Assembly: GCA_963210315.1 (NCBI GenBank)
Contig: OY723284.1
Span: 1,860,001-1,924,000, forward strand
Source: Rhynchopus euleeides
Lineage: Eukaryota; Euglenozoa; Diplonemea; Diplonemida; Diplonemidae
Direction of reading: 5' to 3'
DNA: 64,000 nt
This document shows, one piece after another, positions 54,954-64,000 of the stretch. Position 1 is the stretch's first letter. Every line of letters starts with the position of its first letter. The position numbers and the translations under genes are program-made. The notes below the pieces were generated by a model. That model ran no database searches and had not been told where the DNA came from. It saw only the letters and a list, made by a program, of their open reading frames with translations.

Positions 54954-55713
54954 AGCCGCACAAGAGGCACGAGGGGTTCTATGTGTATTCTGCCAGTCCC
55001 TACCCGAGACTGCAGGCATTTTCATGCTTGCTGACCCCCATTCCAATGAGTGACTGCGAGTGTGTGTTTCGAACAGCTTCCAGTGTTGTTTATCTCCTCA
55101 GGGCCTGTCTTCTCGCAGCCAAGGGTGCTTTGCTCCTGTTGACCTGTGTTTCGTATTCATCCGATGCAGGAGACCTACTGATGCAGTATCTCATGTTGTG
55201 TGAGTCAATCTTGGCCTGCTTTTCCCTAATCGATTCTGGCAGGATGCGAATGACCGAGCAAGATGATCGGTGATGTGAGTCACCTGCAGCCAGCGGCCCC
55301 TGCCCCCCAACCTGCCCCAATCCCCCACCCGAAGCCGTGATCATCTGAACTCCGCATTGCCAGCCACCCCACCCCAGTGGCCACACACACAGACCAATGT
55401 GACCCCCAGCATACAGAGAGCAGGTTCCATGGAGGTCCTTCTGACAGGGAAGCCGTGACAAGGCCCCATTCGGGCGTGAATTCCATGTGGTGGGCCCTCC
55501 TCGCATCCGCTCGTCATGTGGGTGTGATTCCGGAGTCGTGTGTTCGGTTGCATTCCTGTCGACCACCTCGGCGGCCCACATTTTCGGGTGAAAACCCCGA
55601 TTTTGGCAGAGTCGGAGGTGTTCCGGGGGTGGTGGGGCCCCAAAACGGGAGAAAAATGCACCAATATTTTTGCCCAGAAAAAAGTTTGTGAGAAACGGCT
55701 GGAAAAATCACAG
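54954..55713. other. right non-coding end of the transposon
   Basis: No gene is seen. The last ~170 bp are richer in A/T, with GGGGCCCCAAAACGG and several AAAA/TTTT blocks reminiscent of the subterminal sequence on the left (41560-41710), though I could not align them confidently. Confidence 0.5.
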
Positions 55714-55727
55714 CTTGCCACCCTCTA
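55714..55727 (-). repeat. right terminal inverted repeat of the 14.4-kb transposon
   Basis: CTTGCCACCCTCTA, the exact reverse complement of 41366-41379. Confidence 0.93.
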
Positions 55728-55735
55728 CTTATACC
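55728..55735 (+). repeat. right 8-bp target-site duplication CTTATACC
   Basis: Identical to 41358-41365 and followed in phase by AGGAGAGTGCTGATATGG of the satellite. Confidence 0.93.
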
Positions 55736-58700
55736 AGGAGAGTGCTGATATGGGTGTTTGTGGATCACGCGCATGTGTCTGACACCAGGAGAGTGCTGAT
55801 ATGGGTGTTTGTGGATCACGCGCATGTGTCTTGCACCAGGAGAGTGCGGATATGGGTGTTTGTGGATCACGCGCATGTGTCTGACACCAGGAGAGTGCTG
55901 ATATGGGTGTTTGTGGATCACGCGCATGTGTCTGACACCAGGAGAGTGCTGATATGGGTGTTTGTGGATCACGCGCATGTGTCTGACACCAGGAGAGTGC
56001 GGATATGGGTGTTTGTGGATCACGCGCATGTGTCTGACACCAGGAGAGTGCTGATATGGGTGTTTGTGGATCACGCGCATGTGTCTGACACCAGGAGAGT
56101 GCGGATATGGGTGTTTGTGGATCATGCGCATGTGTCTGACACCAGGAGAGTGCTGATATGGGTGTTTGTGGATCACGCGCATGTGTCTGACACCAGGAGA
56201 GTGCTGATATGGGTGTTTGTGGATCACGCGCATGTGTCTGACACCAGGAGAGTGCTGATATGGGTGTTTGTGGATCACGCGCATGTGCCTGACACCAGGA
56301 GAGTGCTGATATGGGTGTTTGTGGATCACGCGCATGTGTCTTACACCAGGAGAGTGCTGATGTGGGTGTTCGTGGATCACGCGCATGTGTCTGACACCAG
56401 GAGAGTGCTGATATGGGTGTTTGTGGATCACGCGCATGTGTCTGACACCAGGAGAGTGCGGATATGGGTGTTTGTGGATCACGCGCATGTGTCTGACACC
56501 AGGAGAGTGCTGATATGGGTGTTTGTGGATCACGCGCATGTGTCTGACACCAGGAGAGTGCTGATATGGGTGTTTGTGGATCACGCGCATGTGTCTGACA
56601 CCAGGAGAGTGCGGATATGGGTGTTTGTGGATCACGCGCATGTGTCTGACACCAGCAGAGTGCGGATATGGGTGTTTGTGGATCACGCGCATGTGTCTTA
56701 TACCAGGAGAGTGCTGATATGGGTGTTTGTGGATCACGCGCATGTGTCTGACACCAGGAGAGTGCTGATATGGGTGTTTGTGGATCACGCGCATGTGTCT
56801 TGCACCAGGAGAGTGCGGATATGGGTGTTTGTGGATCACGCGCATGTGTCTGACACCAGGAGAGTGCTGATATGGGTGTTTGTGGATCACGCGCATGTGT
56901 CTGACACCAGGAGAGTGCGGATATGGGTGTTTGTGGATCACGCGCATGTGTCTGACACCAGGAGAGTGCTGATATGGGTGTTTGTGGATCACGCGCATGT
57001 GTCTGACACCAGGAGAGTGCTGATATGGGTGTTTGTGGATCACGCGCATGTGTCTGACACCAGGAGAGTGCTGATATGGGTGTTTGTGGATCACGCGCAT
57101 GTGTCTGACACCAGGAGAGTGCGGATATGGGTGTTTGTGGATCACGCGCATGTGTCTGACACCAGCAGAGTGCGGATATGGGTGTTTGTGGATCACGCGC
57201 ATGTGTCTTATACCAGGAGAGTGCGGATGTGGGTGTTTGTGGATCACGCGCATGTGTCTTACACCAGGAGAGTGCGGATGTGGGTGTTTGTGGATCACGC
57301 GCATGTGTCTGACACCAGGAGAGTGCTGATATGGGTGTTTGTGGATCACGCGCATGTGTCTGACACCAGGAGAGTGCTGATATGGGTGTTTGTGGATCAC
57401 GCGCATGTGTCTGACACCAGGAGAGTGCGGATATGGGTGTTTGTGGATCACGCGCATGTGTCTGACACCAGGAGAGTGCTGATATGGGTGTTTGTGGATC
57501 ACGCGCATGTGTCTGACACCAGGAGAGTGCGGATATGGGTGTTTGTGGATCACGCGCATGTGTCTGACACCAGGAGAGTGCGGATATGGGTGTTTGTCGA
57601 TCACGCGCATGTGTCTGACACCGGGAGAGTGCTGATATGGGTGTTTGTGGATCACGCGCATGTGTCTTGCACCAGGAGAGTGCGGATATGGGTGTTTGTG
57701 GATCACGCGCATGTGTCTGACACCAGGAGAGTGCTGATATGGGTGTTTGTGGATCACGCGCATGTGTCTGACACCAGGAGAGTGCTGATATGGGTGTTTG
57801 TGGATCACGCGCATGTGTCTGACACCAGGAGAGTGCGGATATGGGTGTTTGTGGATCACGCGCATGTGTCTGACACCAGCAGAGTGCGGATATGGGTGTT
57901 TGTGGATCACGCGCATGTGTCTTATACCAGGAGAGTGCTGATATGGGTGTTTGTGGATCACGCGCATGTGTCTTGCACCAGGAGAGTGCGGATATGGGTG
58001 TTTGTGGATCACGCGCATGTGTCTGACACCAGGAGAGTGCTGATATGGGTGTTTGTGGATCACGCGCATGTGTCTGACACCAGGAGAGTGCGGATATGGG
58101 TGTTTGTGGATCACGCGCATGTGTCTGACACCAGGAGAGTGCTGATATGGGTGTTTGTGGATCACGCGCATGTGTCTGACACCAGGAGAGTGCTGATATG
58201 GGTGTTTGTGGATCACGCGCATGTGTCTGACACCAGGAGAGTGCTGATATGGGTGTTTGTGGATCACGCGCATGTGTCTGACACCAGGAGAGTGCGGATA
58301 TGGGTGTTTGTGGATCACGCGCATGTGTCTGACACCAGCAGAGTGCGGATATGGGTGTTTGTGGATCACGCGCATGTGTCTTATACCAGGAGAGTGCGGA
58401 TGTGGGTGTTTGTGGATCACGCGCATGTGTCTTACACCAGGAGAGTGCGGATGTGGGTGTTTGTGGATCACGCGCATGTGTCTGACACCAGGAGAGTGCT
58501 GATATGGGTGTTTGTGGATCACGCGCATGTGTCTGACACCAGGAGAGTGCTGATATGGGTGTTTGTGGATCACGCGCATGTGTCTGACACCAGGAGAGTG
58601 CGGATATGGGTGTTTGTGGATCACGCGCATGTGTCTGACACCAGGAGAGTGCTGATATGGGTGTTTGTGGATCACGCGCATGTGTCTGACACCAGGAGAG

Positions 58701-61700
58701 TGCGGATATGGGTGTTTGTGGATCACGCGCATGTGTCTGACACCAGGAGAGTGCGGATATGGGTGTTTGTCGATCACGCGCATGTGTCTGACACCGGGAG
58801 AGTGCTGATATGGGTGTTTGTGGATCACGCGCATGTGTCTTGCACCAGGAGAGTGCGGATATGGGTGTTTGTGGATCACGCGCATGTGTCTGACACCAGG
58901 AGAGTGCTGATATGGGTGTTTGTGGATCACGCGCATGTGTCTGACACCAGGAGAGTGCGGATATGGGTGTTTGTGGATCACGCGCATGTGTCTGACACCA
59001 GCAGAGTGCGGATATGGGTGTTTGTGGATCACGCGCATGTGTCTTATACCAGGAGAGTGCTGATATGGGTGTTTGTGGATCACGCGCATGTGTCTGACAC
59101 CAGGAGAGTGCTGATATGGGTGTTTGTGGATCACGCGCATGTGTCTTGCACCAGGAGAGTGCGGATATGGGTGTTTGTGGATCACGCGCATGTGTCTGAC
59201 ACCAGGAGAGTGCTGATATGGGTGTTTGTGGATCACGCGCATGTGTCTGACACCAGGAGAGTGCTGATATGGGTGTTTGTGGATCACGCGCATGTGTCTG
59301 ACACCAGGAGAGTGCGGATATGGGTGTTTGTGGATCACGCGCATGTGTCTGACACCAGGAGAGTGCTGATATGGGTGTTTGTGGATCACGCGCATGTGTC
59401 TGACACCAGGAGAGTGCGGATATGGGTGTTTGTGGATCACGCGCATGTGTCTGACACCAGGAGAGTGCGGATATGGGTGTTTGTCGATCACGCGCATGTG
59501 TCTGACACCGGGAGAGTGCTGATATGGGTGTTTGTGGATCACGCGCATGTGTCTGACACCAGGAGAGTGCTGATATGGGTGTTTGTGGATCACGCGCATG
59601 TGTCTGACACCAGGAGAGTGCGGATATGGGTGTTTGTGGATCACGCGCATGTGTCTGACACCAGCAGAGTGCGGATATGGGTGTTTGTGGATCACGCGCA
59701 TGTGTCTTATACCAGGAGAGTGCTGATATGGGTGTTTGTGGATCACGCGCATGTGTCTGACACCAGGAGAGTGCTGATATGGGTGTTTGTGGATCACGCG
59801 CATGTGTCTTGCACCAGGAGAGTGCGGATATGGGTGTTTGTGGATCACGCGCATGTGTCTGACACCAGGAGAGTGCTGATATGGGTCTTTGTGGATCACG
59901 CGCATGTGTCTGACACCAGGAGAGTGCTGATATGGGTGTTTGTGGATCACGCGCATGTGTCTGACACCAGGAGAGTGCTGATATGGGTGTTTGTGGATCA
60001 CGCGCATGTGTCTGACACCAGGAGAGTGCGGATATGGGTGTTTGTGGATCACGCGCATGTGTCTGACACCAGGAGAGTGCGGATATGGGTGTTTGTGGAT
60101 CACGCGCATGTGTCTGACACCAGGAGAGTGCGGATATGGGTGTTTGTCGATCACGCGCATGTGTCTGACACCGGGAGAGTGCTGATATGGGTGTTTGTGG
60201 ATCACGCGCATGTGTCTGACACCAGGAGAGTGCTGATATGGGTGTTTGTGGATCACGCGCATGTGTCTGACACCAGGAGAGTGCGGATATGGGTGTTTGT
60301 GGATCACGCGCATGTGTCTGACACCAGCAGAGTGCGGATATGGGTGTTTGTGGATCACGCGCATGTGTCTTATACCAGGAGAGTGCTGATATGGGTGTTT
60401 GTGGATCACGCGCATGTGTCTGACACCAGGAGAGTGCTGATATGGGTGTTTGTGGATCACGCGCATGTGTCTTGCACCAGGAGAGTGCGGATATGGGTGT
60501 TTGTGGATCACGCGCATGTGTCTGACACCAGGAGAGTGCTGATATGGGTCTTTGTGGATCACGCGCATGTGTCTGACACCAGGAGAGTGCTGATATGGGT
60601 GTTTGTGGATCACGCGCATGTGTCTGACACCAGGAGAGTGCTGATATGGGTGTTTGTGGATCACGCGCATGTGTCTGACACCAGGAGAGTGCTGATATGG
60701 GTGTTTGTGGATCACGCGCATGTGTCTGACACCAGGAGAGTGCTGATATGGGTGTTTGTGGATCACGCGCATGTGTCTGACACCAGGAGAGTGCTGATAT
60801 GGGTGTTTGTGGATCACGCGCATGTGTCTGACACCAGGAGAGTGCGGATATGGGTGTTTGTGGATCACGCGCATGTGTCTGACACCAGGAGAGTGCTGAT
60901 ATGGGTGTTTGTGGATCACGCGCATGTGTCTGACACCAGGAGAGTGCGGATATGGGTGTTTGTGGATCACGCGCATGTGTCTGACACCAGGAGAGTGCGG
61001 ATATGGGTGTTTGTCGATCACGCGCATGTGTCTGACACCGGGAGAGTGCTGATATGGGTGTTTGTGGATCACGCGCATGTGTCTTGCACCAGGAGAGTGC
61101 GGATATGGGTGTTTGTGGATCACGCGCATGTGTCTGACACCAGGAGAGTGCTGATATGGGTGTTTGTGGATCACGCGCATGTGTCTGACACCAGGAGAGT
61201 GCTGATATGGGTGTTTGTGGATCACGCGCATGTGTCTGACACCAGGAGAGTGCGGATATGGGTGTTTGTGGATCACGCGCATGTGTCTGACACCAGCAGA
61301 GTGCGGATATGGGTGTTTGTGGATCACGCGCATGTGTCTTATACCAGGAGAGTGCTGATATGGGTGTTTGTGGATCACGCGCATGTGTCTGACACCAGGA
61401 GAGTGCTGATATGGGTGTTTGTGGATCACGCGCATGTGTCTTGCACCAGGAGAGTGCGGATATGGGTGTTTGTGGATCACGCGCATGTGTCTGACACCAG
61501 GAGAGTGCTGATATGGGTGTTTGTGGATCACGCGCATGTGTCTGACACCAGGAGAGTGCTGATATGGGTGTTTGTGGATCACGCGCATGTGTCTGACACC
61601 AGGAGAGTGCGGATATGGGTGTTTGTGGATCACGCGCATGTGTCTGACACCAGGAGAGTGCTGATATGGGTGTTTGTGGATCACGCGCATGTGTCTGACA

Positions 61701-64000
61701 CCAGGAGAGTGCGGATATGGGTGTTTGTGGATCACGCGCATGTGTCTGACACCAGGAGAGTGCGGATATGGGTGTTTGTCGATCACGCGCATGTGTCTGA
61801 CACCGGGAGAGTGCTGATATGGGTGTTTGTGGATCACGCGCATGTGTCTGACACCAGGAGAGTGCTGATATGGGTGTTTGTGGATCACGCGCATGTGTCT
61901 GACACCAGGAGAGTGCGGATATGGGTGTTTGTGGATCACGCGCATGTGTCTGACACCAGCAGAGTGCGGATATGGGTGTTTGTGGATCACGCGCATGTGT
62001 CTTATACCAGGAGAGTGCTGATATGGGTGTTTGTGGATCACGCGCATGTGTCTGACACCAGGAGAGTGCTGATATGGGTGTTTGTGGATCACGCGCATGT
62101 GTCTTGCACCAGGAGAGTGCGGATATGGGTGTTTGTGGATCACGCGCATGTGTCTGACACCAGGAGAGTGCTGATATGGGTCTTTGTGGATCACGCGCAT
62201 GTGTCTGACACCAGGAGAGTGCTGATATGGGTGTTTGTGGATCACGCGCATGTGTCTGACACCAGGAGAGTGCTGATATGGGTGTTTGTGGATCACGCGC
62301 ATGTGTCTGACACCAGGAGAGTGCGGATATGGGTGTTTGTGGATCACGCGCATGTGTCTGACACCAGGAGAGTGCTGATATGGGTGTTTGTGGATCACGC
62401 GCATGTGTCTGACACCAGGAGAGTGCGGATATGGGTGTTTGTGGATCACGCGCATGTGTCTGACACCAGGAGAGTGCGGATATGGGTGTTTGTCGATCAC
62501 GCGCATGTGTCTGACACCAGGAGAGTGCTGATATGGGTGTTTGTGGATCACGCGCATGTGTCTTGCACCAGGAGAGTGCGGATATGGGTGTTTGTGGATC
62601 ACGCGCATGTGTCTTATACCAGGAGAGTCCTGACATGGGTGTTTGTGGATCACGCGCATGTGTCTTATACCAGGAGAGTGCTGACATGGGTGTTTGTCGA
62701 TCACGCGCATGTGTCTGACACCAGGAGAGTGCTGATATGGGTGTTTGTGGATCACGCGCATGTGTCTGACACCAGGAGAGTGCTGATATGGGTGTTTGTG
62801 GATCACGCGCATGTGTCTGACACCAGGAGAGTGCTGATATGGGTGTTTGTGGATCACGCGCATGTGTCTGACACCAGGAGAGTGCGGATATGGGTGTTTG
62901 TGGATCACGCGCATGTGTCTGACACCAGCAGAGTGCGGATATGGGTGTTTGTGGATCACGCGCATGTGTCTTATACCAGGAGAGTGCTGATATGGGTGTT
63001 TGTGGATCACGCGCATGTGTCTGACACCAGGAGAGTGCTGATATGGGTGTTTGTGGATCACGCGCATGTGTCTGACACCAGGAGAGTGCTGATATGGGTG
63101 TTTGTGGATCACGCGCATGTGTCTGACACCAGGAGAGTGCTGATATGGGTGTTTGTGGATCACGCGCATGTGTCTGACACCAGGAGAGTGCGGATATGGG
63201 TGTTTGTGGATCACGCGCATGTGTCTGACACCAGGAGAGTGCGGATATGGGTGTTTGTGGATCACGCGCATGTGTCTGACACCAGGAGAGTGCTGATATG
63301 GGTGTTTGTGGATCACGCGCATGTGTCTGACACCAGGAGAGTGCTGATATGGGTGTTTGTGGATCACGCGCATGTGTCTGACACCAGGAGAGTGCGGATA
63401 TGGGTGTTTGTGGATCACGCGCATGTGTCTTGCACCAGGAGAGTGCGGATATGGGTGTTTGTGGATCACGCGCATGTGTCTGACACCAGGAGAGTGCGGA
63501 TATGGGTGTTTGTGGATCACGCGCATGTGTCTGACACCAGCAGAGTGCGGATATGGGTGTTTGTGGATCACGCGCATGTGTCTTATACCAGGAGAGTGCT
63601 GATATGGGTGTTTGTGGATCACGCGCATGTGTCTGACACCAGGAGAGTGCTGATATGGGTGTTTGTGGATCACGCGCATGTGTCTGACACCAGGAGAGTG
63701 CGGATATGGGTGTTTGTGGATCACGCGCATGTGTCTGACACCAGGAGAGTGCTGATATGGGTGTTTGTGGATCACGCGCATGTGTCTGACACCAGGAGAG
63801 TGCGGATATGGGTGTTTGTGGATCACGCGCATGTGTCTGACACCAGCAGAGTGCGGATATGGGTGTTTGTGGATCACGCGCATGTGTCTTATACCAGGAG
63901 AGTGCTGATATGGGTGTTTGTGGATCACGCGCATGTGTCTGACACCAGGAGAGTGCTGATATGGGTGTTTGTGGATCACGCGCATGTGTCTTGCACCAGG
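55728..64000. repeat. 51-bp satellite array, segment 4 (~162 units, continues past the window)
   Basis: Same 51-bp family. Local higher-order structure is marked by a TTTGTCGATCACG variant, usually followed by ACACCGGGAGAG, near 57597, 58770, 59483, 60147, 61014, 61780, 62492 and 62696. Most intervals are 13-23 units. No 36-bp units are seen here. The array is still running at the window edge, so its total length is unknown. Confidence 0.97.

Larger units (their letters stand above)
41366..55727 (+). mobile_element. complete 14.4-kb hAT-like DNA transposon carrying a minisatellite and a transposase-USP gene
   Basis: The termini are perfect 14-bp inverted repeats, TAGAGGGTGGCAAG at 41366-41379 and its complement at 55714-55727. 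They fit the hAT-type TIR start (Y-A-R-N-G), and the 8-bp target duplication is the hAT size. The internal order is a subterminal region with hairpins (to 41946), a 34-copy 120-bp array (42121-46200), a hairpin MITE (46365-46484), one ~8.3-kb intact gene (46644-54953), and a ~760-bp right non-coding end. hAT elements are usually 2-5 kb with transposases of 600-900 aa, so this is far larger. The perfect target duplication and open gene argue for recent insertion. KDZ/Zisupton-type elements also make 8-bp duplications and are the main alternative. Confidence 0.92.
16210..64000 (+). mobile_element. inferred older giant hAT-like transposon, left end plus satellite; right end beyond window
   Basis: At 16210 the sequence TAGAGAGTGGCAAGTT matches the left terminus of the 14.4-kb transposon (TAGAGGGTGGCAAGTT at 41366) with one difference. 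Homology continues in order over the next ~800 bp: AAATTTCGCCCAAA, then ACACCCACACCCAG, then a CCTCCAG/CTGGAGG hairpin, then ATGTTAAACCCCATT and CAAGGCAGGGCAG, then GCTGAGTGGTGAGGGGCATG. After that the 14.4-kb element has its 120-bp array and this locus has the 51-bp satellite. I infer that the satellite is the internal array of a sister element whose transposase and right end lie past 64000. Only the left end is seen, so completeness cannot be judged. Confidence 0.5.

Noticed and set aside
41366-55727. Polinton/Maverick or other virus-like giant element
   Set aside because: No DNA polymerase B, integrase, capsid or packaging ATPase; one DDE transposase-like gene, 14-bp TIRs and an 8-bp duplication fit a plain DNA transposon.
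17043-64000. CRISPR-like appearance of the repeat arrays
   Set aside because: Units abut with no unique spacers, are 51 bp with substitutions inside, and lie in a eukaryotic context.

Overview
Organism. The window looks like nuclear DNA of a GC-rich, repeat-laden, intron-poor unicellular eukaryote. It shows an intracellular enzyme gene with one GT-AG intron, secreted and membrane proteins with signal peptides, a subtilisin with CUB-like modules, a luminal WD40 membrane protein, very long satellite arrays and several families of small TA-flanked transposons. All five convincing genes are on the + strand, and four have a pyrimidine-rich tract ending in AG close upstream of the ATG. That layout fits spliced-leader trans-splicing in a euglenozoan (diplonemid-like), but the taxon is an inference of about 0.45 confidence.

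Layout. Positions 1-16,200 are the host-gene region: a secreted subtilisin-like protease (3008-5863), a type II membrane SGNH/PC-esterase-like protein (7922-9496), a WD40/EGF-like single-pass membrane protein (11682-13586), and a tandem-duplicated ribose-5-phosphate isomerase B with one intron (15047-16126). They are separated by 1-3 kb of low-complexity DNA that holds small palindromic transposons. One palindrome (13517-13892) overlaps the end of the WD40 gene and encodes its last ~22 codons.

From 16,210 to the window end everything looks mobile or satellite. The sequence from 16210 to 17042 is a diverged homologue of the left end of a giant transposon. It runs straight into a 51-bp satellite of at least 31 kb (17043-26857, 28161-35062, 35291-41365, 55728-64000). 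The satellite is broken by three insertions: a 1.3-kb TA-flanked composite element (26858-28160) with a nested 529-bp palindrome, a 228-bp orphan insert (35063-35290), and a complete 14,362-bp transposon (41366-55727).

The 14.4-kb transposon is the centrepiece. It has 14-bp perfect terminal inverted repeats (TAGAGGGTGGCAAG), an 8-bp target duplication (CTTATACC) whose removal restores one perfect satellite unit, and an internal 34-copy, 120-bp minisatellite. It carries one uninterrupted gene of about 2769 codons. The protein joins a hAT-like DDE transposase core (D620, D686, CxxH 705-708, E968) to a C-terminal ubiquitin-specific protease domain (C2357, H2609) and a basic Gly/Lys tail. The homologous left end at 16210 places the 51-bp satellite where the 14.4-kb element carries its 120-bp array. 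This suggests a family of giant elements, each carrying its own large tandem array, with the younger one nested in the array of the older.
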